Origin: Gloeotrichia echinulata CP02
GTDB lineage: Bacteria; Cyanobacteriota; Cyanobacteriia; Cyanobacteriales; Nostocaceae
Length of the DNA stretch: 64,000 bases
NCBI GenBank assembly: GCA_038087035.1
Contig: CP051187.1
Location: 2,361,001 to 2,425,000 of the forward strand
Direction of reading: 5' to 3'
Under the pieces are notes generated by a model that saw only the letters and a list, made by a program, of their open reading frames with translations, had not been told where the DNA came from and did no database searches. Positions within the stretch are counted from its first letter, which is position 1, and every line of letters begins with the position of its first letter. Both the position numbers and the translations under genes were made by a program. This document shows, in pieces, positions 1 through 9,167 of the stretch.

Positions 1-311
1 TCGGTTCAGGTTGGGAAGGCAGTTTTTCTCTGGAGGATACAGTTTGTGCAGGTGCGATCGCCCATAGTCTTGTGCAACACTCTCAGTTGTCACAACATGA
101 ATTAGCTGGTAATGATGAAGTAATTAGCGCGATCGCTCTTTACTCTCAGTGGGAAGATAACTTGTTGGGGCTTTTACACCAAGCTAGCCACGGCCAACGG
201 TTGTTACGCATGGAATGTGATGAAGATCTAAAATATTGTTCTCAAACCGATATTTTAGATGTTTTGCCTACACAGCAAGAACTAGGAGTTTTGAAAATTC
301 CACAACATTAA
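1..311 (+). CDS. ComB-like 2-phosphosulfolactate phosphatase family protein, 3' end only
   Basis: The frame is open from the first bases of the window to the stop at 309-311, so this is the C-terminal ~102 residues of a gene that begins outside. Visible motifs are GSGWEGSFSLEDT near the left edge and ELAGNDEVISAIALY downstream. They match my memory of the ComB family, in which a Gly-rich stretch followed by SLEDT lies near the C-terminal half of the active site. ComB removes phosphate from 2-phosphosulfolactate in coenzyme M synthesis. Cyanobacteria do not make coenzyme M, so the substrate here is unknown. The identification rests on a fragment. Confidence 0.65.
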   Translation, partial: GSGWEGSFSLEDTVCAGAIAHSLVQHSQLSQHELAGNDEVISAIALYSQWEDNLLGLLHQASHGQRLLRMECDEDLKYCSQTDILDVLPTQQELGVLKIPQH

Positions 312-1905
312 CGATACGCGAAAGTCCCTACCCTCAGCTTACTCCTAGGGTGGGGATGAATAGCGATTCATGCTAATAAATATAATTCTCATACTAAAGA
401 TAGATCCCAAAATTATAGATATAGCAGGGGACTGGGGACACAACGACCGCTCAGTGCATCGCTGGGGACTGGGTTACAAGTCTGATTGTGTCTAGGTTTT
501 ATCATCAGTTAATGTCCTAAGCACTTTGGCGGTTGCTATATAATAGAATACTATTAAGTAATATATGATTTTCCTCCTATGGATAGATGATTAATTAATA
601 TTAATTCTGAAAAAATATGATTTTTTATTGAAGTTGGCATGTTAATCATCAAATTAAACATGGTTTGATTCTGGTGGATAATAAAATTTAACTTTCAGTG
701 TTTACATAACACAAAAGTTAAGCTTTAATCCATTATTTTGGTTTGATAAAAAATTGTATAGATTTGATTGGATAATTATAAACTTTTAATAAAGATTTAA
801 ATTTTTTCAGAAAAAACCTTGACTAAATGCAGGAAATTATTTAAATAAATAATAGTGGATAAAGACTTAAAGTGAGAAACTGTCACTTTTTCATTGAAGG
901 TCTTTAACAGATACAGCGATCCTAAATAGGTTGTGAAAAATATTAGTGGTGGGTGTTGACTGTTAACTGTTGACAGTCAACGGTCAACCTTCAACTTTAA
1001 ATATCTGGGGTTTGACCTATGAACCAGTATTGTAGGATGTAATAACATACTCAACAAAAGAGTTGCCATTAGACTCCAAACCGCTTTCCTGGAATCATTA
1101 AGCCAGATAACTGGCAAAATTCGATACAAGTGTTGACCAAACTTCAGGAAAGTCTGTCTAATTTAGGACTTACGCAACTGTCATATTTTTTCGTGGAAGT
1201 TGTCAAGAGCGGAGCCGGAGACGCTCCCCCTCCGGTCAAGAGTCAAGAGTCTAAAAACCCGGACCATTGACCCTTGACCCTTGACTCTTGTCTCCGACAC
1301 GCTGCGCGATGACAAACATGACAGAACATATTATGTGCCACTTGCGTAAGTCCTGCAATTATTACTCGCTGGTTTTAGGTATTTTGCCAGACATTGCTGT
1401 TTAGCAACCGAAATAACAGCAAGATTGGGAATATGATTTTTTGTAAGCTCGGTTGAGGAACGTAGACGCGCAAGCAAGCTATGCATAGTGTCTCACTAGG
1501 AGAAAGGGAACCCAAGCTATAGTTAGTATTTCCAACCCTGATTAATGGTGAGATGTACTAAGCGAAACGCAGTGGAGGGTATTTAATCAAGATTTTCGTA
1601 AACATACAACATACAAAAATTGCATGATTTACTGACAATTTTTTAATTTCTCCTCTGCGAATGGCGAAGCCCATGAAGGCGAGATGAGCGATTAAAAGTT
1701 GAGGAAATGCGGGAATAATCCCCCTAGAGGCTCAAAACACTAAGGGGGTAATACCCAGCATTAGTTGCACATCATGTAAATACTTAATTAGTTTGATTAA
1801 ACTAATTAATTTTGCATCTGTTAAACCTTAAGTACAAATTTTTGATAGCAGATGCAATAGACACACTTGCCCACATTTTACAATTGACGGCAACTGGTAA
1901 TAATT
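312..1905. other. 1.6-kb non-coding, repeat-rich stretch
   Basis: I see no convincing gene in either strand. The first 700 bases are very AT-rich. Around 950-1000 there is a run of short alternating GTTGAC/GTCAAC words. From 1165 to 1354 there is an inverted-repeat element listed separately. The region just before 1906 is AT-rich and could hold the promoter of the HTH gene, but no clear -10/-35 pair or ribosome binding site stands out. Confidence 0.6.
1165..1354. repeat. MITE-like element with AGGACTTACGCA ends
   Basis: The element starts with AGGACTTACGCA (1165-1176) and ends with its exact reverse complement TGCGTAAGTCCT (1343-1354), giving 190 bp with no coding capacity. The interior contains shorter nested palindromes and repeats of the word TTGACCC/TCAAGAG. 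The same terminal sequence bounds another element at 49971-50265, and a solitary copy of one end lies near 18504-18514. This suggests a mobilised non-autonomous family whose transposase gene is not in this window. Confidence 0.6.
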
Positions 1906-2508
1906 ATGTCACACTATTCTAGTCAAGACAAGAAATTTGAAAGCTACGATACACAAACAAGCAAGTTTTTAACGCCTTTTCAACGCAAGGCTTTGCTGAA
2001 ACATCTGCAAGCTAATTTACAGCCAGAATATCGGCGGCGAATTGAAATTATGCTGCTGGCGGATTTGGGTAAATCTCAAACCCAAATCTGTGAAATATTA
2101 GGTTGTTCTCAGGAAATGGCGCGGTACTGGATTGGTGTAGCAGAAGCCGGATTGGCACACAAATGGAATCAGCGACCAATCGGTAGACCAAAGACTGTTA
2201 ATCATGAATATATTGAACGCCTGAAAGAATTAGTAAAACATAGTCCGCGTGAGTATGGCTATGCATTTAGCTCCTGGACAGCGCAATGGTTAAGCAAACA
2301 TCTAGCAACTGAATTTAGCATTGAGATTAGCGATCGCCATATTAACCGCTTGCTGAAACAAATGGGACTTTCCACCAAGCGCAAAAACTCCGAACAAGTA
2401 GAAATTGACCACACTCAAGATGCTGGTATTAGGATTAGTGACTTGCAATCTAATTTTGAACCTAATTTCGATTTGTCATTAGACCTATTGTCCAAGTTAA
2501 CTTTATGA
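1906..2508 (+). CDS. helix-turn-helix protein (transposase-type N-terminal HTH)
   Basis: A 200-residue soluble protein. Residues ~45-75 (RRRIEIMLLADLGKSQTQIC) form a helix-turn-helix like that of IS630-type transposases. Residues ~95-160 look like a second winged-helix segment, with RPIGRPKTV linking the two. There is no DDE catalytic domain, so it is a DNA-binding protein rather than a complete transposase. It lies directly upstream of the C39 exporter gene on the same strand, separated by a heptamer repeat array. From memory, similar HTH genes accompany bacteriocin-type export clusters in cyanobacteria; that association is inference here. It could be a regulator of the exporter genes. Confidence 0.7.
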   Translation: MSHYSSQDKKFESYDTQTSKFLTPFQRKALLKHLQANLQPEYRRRIEIMLLADLGKSQTQICEILGCSQEMARYWIGVAEAGLAHKWNQRPIGRPKTVNHEYIERLKELVKHSPREYGYAFSSWTAQWLSKHLATEFSIEISDRHINRLLKQMGLSTKRKNSEQVEIDHTQDAGIRISDLQSNFEPNFDLSLDLLSKLTL

Positions 2509-2510
2509 AA

Positions 2511-2628
2511 ATTGGTCATTGGTCATTGGTCATTGGTCATTGGTCATTGGTCATTGGTCATTGGTCATTGGTCATTGGTCATTGGTCATTGGTCATTGGT
2601 CATTGGTCATTGGTCATTGGTCATTGGT
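2511..2628 (+). repeat. heptamer tandem repeat ATTGGTC, ~17 copies
   Basis: Sixteen perfect copies of ATTGGTC run from 2511 to 2622, followed by a partial copy ATTGGT. They sit between the HTH gene stop and the exporter start. A heptameric unit is typical of the short tandemly repeated repetitive sequences described in heterocystous cyanobacteria. A 61-residue reading frame runs through the array but is only a translation of the repeat. Confidence 0.95.
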
Positions 2629-2701
2629 AAGGGTTTGGGGAATATTTTGGGAAAGTATTTAGTTCTGTGCGATGAAACTGATATGTGTTGGAGGTGACAA
2701 A

Positions 2702-5700
2702 ATGCCATCAGCGTTTCAGGCGCAACAGTTAGCGCAACAACTCACCCAAACATTAGGTGAGTCCCTATCAGAGAAAGAACTGGAAACCTGCGTTAAAGCG
2801 GTGGAAATCGTCGAACCTGCAGTAGCAAAACAGTTCTGGGAAGCAACAGCAGCGGCGGCGGGAATTTATATTATCCTAGTAGGCAAAGTCAGATTACTGG
2901 ATAGCTCTCTTAACTTAATCACCACGCTTTCAGCGGGAGGCTCATTTGGTGAATTAACACTATTTCCAGAAGAAAACTTTAGTCCTTACATGGCGAGAGC
3001 TTCTGTGAATTTAAAGTTGTGCTATCTTCCCTCAGAAGTCTTGCAAGAAGTGATGAGCAAATATCCCAATATCAGTAACCGCCTCAAAGCAAGGGCAGAA
3101 ACTTGGGATTTGTTGGTGTTATGTTGTCAGAATTCCCTACTTCCTGATAATGGATCTGTAGAAGAGATACTCAAAGCCTTATCTTTATTTGATCGCCATC
3201 ATCTAGAGAGTGGTTCCGTCAGTCCTAAGCTATCCAAAGATACCAAGCTGTGGTTATTGCGTCAGGGAGAATTGCTGCATTCTGATGGGCAAATATTGAC
3301 ACCGGGCAATATCTATGATTTGACAAAGGCAGGAAATTGGCAAGCAACGCAACCAACAATAATTTACAGACTGAAAAACGTTGATTGGGAAAGTGCGCTA
3401 ATATATTGGCCAAAATTAGCAGAATTGATTGATTTTCAAGAGCGCCAAGCTACCTTCGAGAGTGGAAACAGAGCTACTCAATCACCAATCGCCAAGGTCA
3501 TTCCATTTCCCCAGTCTACTGTAGAAGCAAAACCAAAATCCCAGCGACGGCGGGCGTATTTTCCCAGTCCGAAGGTGACTGTGGGTCATTGGTGGGGAAG
3601 GATTAGTAAGCGCTATCCGTGGTTTGAACAACAGAGCGCGGCTGACTGTGGTGCAGCTTGCTTAGTGATGATTAGTCGCTATTGGGGTAAGCGTCTAAGT
3701 GTGAATCGGCTACGGGAACTCGCCAACGTTAATCGTAGCGGCGCATCATTGAGGGGTTTAACCGCCGCTGCAGAAAGCATCGGCTTTGCTAGCCGTCCGG
3801 TGAAAGCTAGCCTAGATAAATTAGCACAACAACCCCTACCGGCGATCGCACATTGGGAAGGAAAGCACTACATCGTTGTCTATGAAATCACCAAAAAACA
3901 CGTGATTGTTGGTGATCCCGCCATCGGTCAACGCACCCTCACCCTGAGAGAATTCAAAGATAGTTGGACTGGTTATGCGTTGTTATTACAACCTACAGCC
4001 CTGCTGAAAGAAATCGAGATAAAAAGTACGCCATTTTGGCAGTTTTTTGAGTTAGTTAAACCTCACGCCCGCGTGTTAATAGAAGTATTCATTGCTTCAG
4101 TATTAATTCAGGTATTTGGATTAATTACACCCCTATTTACCCAACTACTATTAGACAGAGTAATTGTCCAAGGTAGCACCCTGACTTTAAACACCGTTGG
4201 TTTCGGTTTGGTAATTTTTAGTTTATTCCGCGTCGCCATTAATGGACTACGGCAATATTTATTAGATCATACAGCAAACCGTATCGGTATAGCGCTGATG
4301 GTAGGTTTTATCAAACATACATTCCGCTTACCCTTAGCCTACTTTGAGTCGCGTTACGTCGGCGATATTGTCTCACGGGTGCAAGAAAATCAAAAAATTC
4401 AGCGTTTTTTAACCGGCGAAGCACTATCAATTACCTTGGATTTATTGACAGTGTTTATCTATGTAAGCCTGATGTTTTGGTACAGTTCGGCAATGGCATG
4501 GCTGAGTTTAGCAATTATACCGCCATTTTTCCTACTAGCTATCTTCGCCACCCCTTTTCTGCGCCGCATCAGTCGGGAAGTTTTTAGCGCCTTAGCCAAC
4601 GAGAATAGTTATCTAATTCAATCTCTCACAGGGATTCGCTCAATTCGCTCAATGGCGATTGAACAGACAGTACGTTGGCATTGGGAAGAACTGTTAAATG
4701 ATTTGACTAAAAAAACATTTAAAGGTGAGGTAATTGGGAACCAACTGCAAATGTTTAGTTCCACTATCGAATCACTAATAACCACAGGATTACTGTGGTT
4801 TGGTGCATGGCAGGTGATTCAAAATCAACTAACAATTGGACAATTAGTTGCCTTTAATATGTTACTAGGAAACATCATTCGCCCTTTTCAAAGGCTGGTG
4901 GTGTTGTGGAATCAATTACAAGAGGTGATCATTTCTACAGAGCGGATTAATGATGTATTAGAAGCTGAACCAGAAGAAGATTTACAACATCAACCCCGGC
5001 AGATTTTACCAAAACTGCGTGGTGGAATTCGCTTTGAAAATGTCACATTTCGCTATCATCCAGAGAGTGATATTAACGTTCTCGAAAACATCAGTTTTGA
5101 AATTAAGCCAGAGCAGATAGTAGCCGTTGTAGGGCGCAGCGGTTCTGGGAAAACCACCCTCTCCAAGCTGATTTTAGGATTATATCCACCGACAGATGGA
5201 AAAATTTTAATTGACTCCCAAGATGTGACTAGTGTTTCCCTGCGATCGCTCCGTTCTCAAATTGGAGTAGTCGATCAAGATACGTTTTTATTCGGCGGTA
5301 CAGTGCGCGAAAACATCAGCATTGCTCACCCAGAAGCCACCCTAGAAGAGATTGTAGAGGCGGCACATTTAGCAGGAGCCGATGAATTTATTAAACAACT
5401 ACCAATGGGCTACGAAACCCAAATTGGTGAAGGTGGTGGGATGTTGTCTGGTGGACAACGCCAACGCCTAGCGATCGCCCGTGCATTGCTAGGTAATCCC
5501 CGCCTCTTGATTTTTGATGAAGCCACCAGTCACCTAGACACTGAATCTGAGCGGATTATTCAACACAACCTCAAAACAATTTTGCAAGGGCGTACAAGTG
5601 TGATCATTGCTCATCGCCTTTCCACTGTACGCCATGCTGACCTGATTTTAGTTTTAGATCACGCGTTATTAGTAGAAAGCGGTACTCACGATGAATTAAT

Positions 5701-5758
5701 TGCTAAAAAAGGTCATTATTTTTATCTCAACCAACAACAAATGACTCAAGTAGGTTGA
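2702..5758 (+). CDS. peptidase-containing ABC exporter (C39) with cNMP-binding-like N-terminus
   Basis: A 1018-residue membrane protein. In order: a cyclic-nucleotide-binding-like domain (about residues 20-130, with IILVGKVRLL and GGSFGELTLF); a C39 peptidase (about 305-430, catalytic Cys in DCGAACL, His in HYIVVY, Asp in DPAIG); an ABC transmembrane domain; and an ATPase with Walker A GRSGSGKTT (~810), signature LSGGQRQR and Walker B LLIFDEATS (~934). All key residues are present. C39 exporters cut precursor peptides after a double glycine and export the core. The start at 2702 is chosen because GGAGGTGAC lies just upstream; an in-frame ATG at 2672 lacks such a site. HetC of Anabaena has the same architecture, so this may be a HetC paralogue. 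HlyD and prolyl isomerase genes follow. Confidence 0.92.
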   Translation: MPSAFQAQQLAQQLTQTLGESLSEKELETCVKAVEIVEPAVAKQFWEATAAAAGIYIILVGKVRLLDSSLNLITTLSAGGSFGELTLFPEENFSPYMARASVNLKLCYLPSEVLQEVMSKYPNISNRLKARAETWDLLVLCCQNSLLPDNGSVEEILKALSLFDRHHLESGSVSPKLSKDTKLWLLRQGELLHSDGQILTPGNIYDLTKAGNWQATQPTIIYRLKNVDWESALIYWPKLAELIDFQERQATFESGNRATQSPIAKVIPFPQSTVEAKPKSQRRRAYFPSPKVTVGHWWGRISKRYPWFEQQSAADCGAACLVMISRYWGKRLSVNRLRELANVNRSGASLRGLTAAAESIGFASRPVKASLDKLAQQPLPAIAHWEGKHYIVVYEITKKHVIVGDPAIGQRTLTLREFKDSWTGYALLLQPTALLKEIEIKSTPFWQFFELVKPHARVLIEVFIASVLIQVFGLITPLFTQLLLDRVIVQGSTLTLNTVGFGLVIFSLFRVAINGLRQYLLDHTANRIGIALMVGFIKHTFRLPLAYFESRYVGDIVSRVQENQKIQRFLTGEALSITLDLLTVFIYVSLMFWYSSAMAWLSLAIIPPFFLLAIFATPFLRRISREVFSALANENSYLIQSLTGIRSIRSMAIEQTVRWHWEELLNDLTKKTFKGEVIGNQLQMFSSTIESLITTGLLWFGAWQVIQNQLTIGQLVAFNMLLGNIIRPFQRLVVLWNQLQEVIISTERINDVLEAEPEEDLQHQPRQILPKLRGGIRFENVTFRYHPESDINVLENISFEIKPEQIVAVVGRSGSGKTTLSKLILGLYPPTDGKILIDSQDVTSVSLRSLRSQIGVVDQDTFLFGGTVRENISIAHPEATLEEIVEAAHLAGADEFIKQLPMGYETQIGEGGGMLSGGQRQRLAIARALLGNPRLLIFDEATSHLDTESERIIQHNLKTILQGRTSVIIAHRLSTVRHADLILVLDHALLVESGTHDELIAKKGHYFYLNQQQMTQVG

Positions 5759-5795
5759 GAATTTTTTGATTGAGGAATGAGGAGTTAATTCATAG

Positions 5796-5837
5796 CTCAT
5801 AACTCATAACTCATAACTCATAACTCATAACTCAAAA
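5796..5837 (+). repeat. heptamer tandem repeat CTCATAA
   Basis: Five copies of CTCATAA followed by a degenerate one fill the gap between the exporter and HlyD genes and end just before the HlyD start codon, replacing any recognisable ribosome binding site. This is a second heptamer family, distinct from ATTGGTC at 2511. Confidence 0.85.
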
Positions 5838-5841
5838 TTCC

Positions 5842-7392
5842 ATGCCCAACTTATCTCAGCATTCATCATCAGTTATCATCAAACCACAAAAGAATGAACC
5901 TCCCCTAGTTGAGGACTCTACCGCTGTTGTAAATCATAAAATCAAGGTAGCAGCAACCGAAACTAATGATTGGTATTATGGCACCGAGGAACTGTTAGAC
6001 GCCTTACCAAAGGCTTGGACACGCTCAATGCTGTATGTACTCCTCACTTTCGCTGCTATTAGTTTACCTTGGGCGATGCTGACCAAGGTCGATGAAACAG
6101 GAAGCGCCAGAGGGCGTATAGAACCCAAAGGATCAACACAAAAATTAGATAGTCCAGTTAGCGGTAGTGTCACTAGTGTCAATATCAAAGAAGGAGGGAT
6201 AGTAAAAGCCGGCCAGGTTTTAGTTGAATTAGAGTCTAATGTGCTGCGAACAGATTTGCAACAAACACAAGCAAAACTGGAAGGGTTAGTCAATCGACGC
6301 AGCCAATTGGAATTACTCAAAAACCAATTGCTGCTAGCGATTAATATTCAACAACAACAAAACAAATCTCAAGAAATGGAAAAAATAGCCCAAGTTAATC
6401 AAGCGCAGCAAAACTTGGATGCTAAACAGAGTACGTATAACTTACAAAAATTAGAAAAACTGGCTCTAGTTGAGCAAGCAAGACAAAACATTACCTCTAC
6501 CGAGACTGAGCAAATATTAGTTAACAGTCGTTTCAACAGAGATTTAGTAGAAGTCACACGCTATCGTGAACTTTTGCAGATGGGTGCAATTCCTCAAATC
6601 AAAGTTGTGGAATTGGAAAAGACGGCCGAAGAAAGCCAACGGATGCAGCAACAAGCGAAATCAGCCATCACACAAGCCCAGCTGCGCTTCAAAGAAGAAT
6701 TGAATCGCTATCAGGGGATTATGACTCAAAGTAAAGCAGATATTGAACAAGCAAAATTGCACTTCCTAGAACAACAAAGCAGCTATCAAAGCGTAGTGCA
6801 AGCAGGTAAACTGGCGGTGCTAAAAAATCAGGAACAACTCAAAGACCTGCAAACACAAATCACCAGCTTGCAATCGGAAATTGCTCAAACTAAAAGCCAG
6901 ATATTATCCTTAAATATCCAGTTACAGCAACGAGTAATGCGATCACCAATTGATGGAACAATTTTTGAATTACCTATCGAAAAGCCAGGATCTGTAGTCC
7001 AACAGGGACAGATGATTGCCCAAATTGCTCCCCACAATACTTCCGTAATTCTCAAAGCATACATGCCAAGCGAACAAAGTGGTTTTTTGAAAATAGGAAT
7101 GCCGGTTAAAATCAAGTTTGATGCTTATTCATACCAAGATTATGGCGTACTACCGGGCCGTGTTACCTGGATTTCCCCTAACTCAAAAATTCAGGATACT
7201 AACCAAGGTAAAATCGAAACTTTTGAGTTGGAAATTTCCTTGGATCAGCCTTATATCCAAACTGGAAACAAACATATTACCTTAACACCTGGTCAAACAG
7301 CAACAGCCGAGGTAATTATTCGCCAGCGTCGAGTGGTTGACTTTATTTTAGATCCGTTTAAGAAATTGCAAAAAGGCGGTCTTGACCTTTAG
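5842..7392 (+). CDS. HlyD-family periplasmic adaptor (membrane fusion protein)
   Basis: A 516-residue protein with a single N-terminal membrane segment (about residues 60-80), a biotinyl-lipoyl-like half-motif just after it (GSVTSVNIKEGGIVKAG), a long coiled-coil hairpin rich in Gln, Lys and Glu (about 130-360), and a second lipoyl half with RSPIDGTIFELPI. This is the usual plan of HlyD-type adaptors that join an inner-membrane ABC exporter to an outer-membrane channel. It lies 83 bp after the C39 exporter on the same strand and is very likely its partner. No outer-membrane TolC-like gene is nearby. The only upstream sequence is a CTCATAA repeat, so translation initiation may be unusual. Confidence 0.93.
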   Translation: MPNLSQHSSSVIIKPQKNEPPLVEDSTAVVNHKIKVAATETNDWYYGTEELLDALPKAWTRSMLYVLLTFAAISLPWAMLTKVDETGSARGRIEPKGSTQKLDSPVSGSVTSVNIKEGGIVKAGQVLVELESNVLRTDLQQTQAKLEGLVNRRSQLELLKNQLLLAINIQQQQNKSQEMEKIAQVNQAQQNLDAKQSTYNLQKLEKLALVEQARQNITSTETEQILVNSRFNRDLVEVTRYRELLQMGAIPQIKVVELEKTAEESQRMQQQAKSAITQAQLRFKEELNRYQGIMTQSKADIEQAKLHFLEQQSSYQSVVQAGKLAVLKNQEQLKDLQTQITSLQSEIAQTKSQILSLNIQLQQRVMRSPIDGTIFELPIEKPGSVVQQGQMIAQIAPHNTSVILKAYMPSEQSGFLKIGMPVKIKFDAYSYQDYGVLPGRVTWISPNSKIQDTNQGKIETFELEISLDQPYIQTGNKHITLTPGQTATAEVIIRQRRVVDFILDPFKKLQKGGLDL

Positions 7393-7831
7393 CAATAAGT
7401 AGTCTCTTTGATTTTTAAAATACATGTAGGTAGAGCTATGCTTTAGAAATCCAGGTTTTGTAATGTATAGCCCTACCTACACATAAGCTGTTATGCATTT
7501 AAATTGTATATTTCGCGCTAAGGTGCGTAGGTTGGGTTTACCGTGGAGAAACCCAACATTATTCGGGATTTGTTGGATTGAGGAACGAAACCCAACCTAC
7601 AATTTTCCTTAACTGAAGCGTATTGTTCTATATATGACACTTGTATAAGTCCTAAAGATAAAACTTGAATATTTATATTTTATTGATAATGCTCAACTTG
7701 TAAATTATTAAAACTGCCATTAGATAGAGACGATATATATCGAATGAGTTAAATATTAAGGTACGCTAATTCCATCTAAACAATCCCAAGTATTAAACTG
7801 AACTTTTGTTGATAATCGGAGGATTTATGTC
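7393..7831. other. intergenic region with two inverted-repeat elements
   Basis: Between the HlyD and isomerase genes there is no gene. Two imperfect hairpins are visible: 7425-7481 (arms built on TGTAGGTAG and CTACCTACA) and 7527-7600 (arms GTAGGTTGGGTTT and AAACCCAACCTAC). The second matches a widespread cyanobacterial repeat, also seen inside the element at 44523. GGAGG at 7818-7823 is the ribosome binding site of the isomerase gene. Confidence 0.6.
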
Positions 7832-8626
7832 ATGCCACAACTTTTACATGTTACCCTGAAAGACATTCTTGAATACATCAAACTATCTTGTCAAATCCCT
7901 AGCATATTGGAAGCGATAACCAGTAGAAAAATCATTAGTGATGCAGCTAAAAAAGCAGGGATTAAAATTGAAACAGAAGAACTTCAACAGGCTGCAGATA
8001 ATTTGCGTCTAAACCACCAACTCATCAAAGCGGAAGATACCTGGACATGGTTAGAGAAACATCATATTTCTCTAGATGACTTGGAAGAAATAGCCGCAAG
8101 CAATCTACTAGCTGCCAAGTTGGCAAATCATTTATTTGCAGATAAAGTTGAACCGTTCTTTTTTGCTCATCAACTAGATTATACTGGAGCAGTAACCTAT
8201 GAAGTCATTTTGGATGATGAAGATTTAGCTTTAGAACTGTTTTATGCCTTAAAAGAAGGTGAAATTAGTTTCCAAGAAATTGCCCGCCAACACATCCAAA
8301 ATCCAGAAATTCGCCGTAGTGGAGGCTATCAAGGAATCCGCCGTCGTACAGATTTTAGACCGGAGATTGCAGCAGCGGTATTTGCTGCTACTCCACCTCA
8401 AATTCTCAAGCCCATAGTTACACCAAAAGGAGTACATATAATTATGGTTGAGGAAATCATAAAACCAGAACTAGATAACCAGATACGCCTCACAATTATA
8501 GGAGATTTTTTCACGGATTGGTTAAAGCAACAAGTTGCAGATGTAGAAACAGTAGCGCAGCTTGATCTGGATGTAAATTCTCCAGCTTCGCCTGCAATAC
8601 TAACTGCAACTGAAGTCACTAGTTAA
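7832..8626 (+). CDS. parvulin-type peptidyl-prolyl isomerase
   Basis: A 264-residue protein with a SurA/PrsA-like helical N-terminal part and a parvulin rotamase domain at about residues 130-220, including GEISFQEIARQH, RRSGGYQGIRRR and PIVTPKGVHIIMVEE. No clear signal peptide is visible, so the place of action is uncertain. The start follows GGAGG with good spacing. The gene is co-oriented with the C39 exporter and HlyD genes. Prolyl isomerases recur in cyanobacterial peptide-export clusters, so it may assist folding or recognition of the exported peptide; that is inference. Confidence 0.88.
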   Translation: MPQLLHVTLKDILEYIKLSCQIPSILEAITSRKIISDAAKKAGIKIETEELQQAADNLRLNHQLIKAEDTWTWLEKHHISLDDLEEIAASNLLAAKLANHLFADKVEPFFFAHQLDYTGAVTYEVILDDEDLALELFYALKEGEISFQEIARQHIQNPEIRRSGGYQGIRRRTDFRPEIAAAVFAATPPQILKPIVTPKGVHIIMVEEIIKPELDNQIRLTIIGDFFTDWLKQQVADVETVAQLDLDVNSPASPAILTATEVTS

Positions 8627-8652
8627 CCATTTATTCCTGTTACAGCACCTTC

Positions 8653-8828
8653 CTGTAAATAGACCAGGACTCTGGGGCGCAAAGCCTTGCGCCCCTACAA
8701 ATTTGAATACAAAACTTTAGTTTGCTCTATGCTGACCGCCCTGTAAATAGACCAGGACTCTAGGGCGCAAAGCCTTGCGCCCCTACAAATTTGAATACAA
8801 AACTTTAGTTTGCTCTATGCTGACCGCT
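8653..8828. repeat. 88-bp tandem duplication containing a GCGCAAGGC palindrome
   Basis: Two copies of an 88-bp unit (8653-8740 and 8741-8828) differ at about one position. Each contains a GGGGCGCAAAGCCTTGCGCC-type palindrome that also occurs near 13357 and 63568. The second copy overlaps the last codons of the HetP-family gene on the minus strand, so that protein's C-terminal tail is encoded by repeat DNA. Confidence 0.9.
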
Positions 8829-9107
8829 ACCAACATTTATCCATGTTGATTGAATATGCACAAGTTCTAAATTGTTCTGCCTACTTTTATTCTGGTGTGA
8901 TTTACCCAATAAGTAGTTGTTTTTGAGTAATCGAATGTACGTTCGATAAGGTATATAATCTATTGGATTATAGCAAGCATAATTGAGAAATAAAACACAA
9001 GCCCATGAATACTTGCCACTGAGAATAGCTTTGATAATCTGCTCTATTTGTTCAGATGCAGTGGCGTCATATAAATCTTTATTTGATTCGGACATTTTTT
9101 GACTCAT
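8805..9107 (-). CDS. HetP-family protein (heterocyst commitment family)
   Basis: A 100-residue protein. The conserved core AILSGKYSWACVLFLNYACY followed by NPIDYIPYRTYIRLLK (residues ~28-63) is the signature of the HetP family. In Anabaena, HetP and its paralogues influence the timing of commitment to heterocyst fate. The C-terminal tail (SGQHRAN) lies in the 88-bp repeat and is probably not conserved. It lies convergent to the isomerase gene and near a HetC-like exporter, which recalls the hetC-hetP neighbourhood. The exact orthologue (HetP or one of its paralogues) cannot be decided here. Confidence 0.82.
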   Translation of the reverse strand: MSQKMSESNKDLYDATASEQIEQIIKAILSGKYSWACVLFLNYACYNPIDYIPYRTYIRLLKNNYLLGKSHQNKSRQNNLELVHIQSTWINVGSGQHRAN

Positions 9108-9167
9108 AAAATTGATTGCTTCTATGGCTTTTATGCAAAATAGTCTAGAGTGAATTGTGATTTTTGG

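Noticed and set aside
2512..2697. 61-codon frame through the ATTGGTC array
   Set aside because: It is only a translation of the heptamer repeat and overlaps the ribosome binding site of the exporter gene.
2702..5758. Naming the exporter hetC
   Set aside because: The architecture matches HetC, but the HlyD and isomerase genes in between and the possibility of several paralogues make the orthology unproven.
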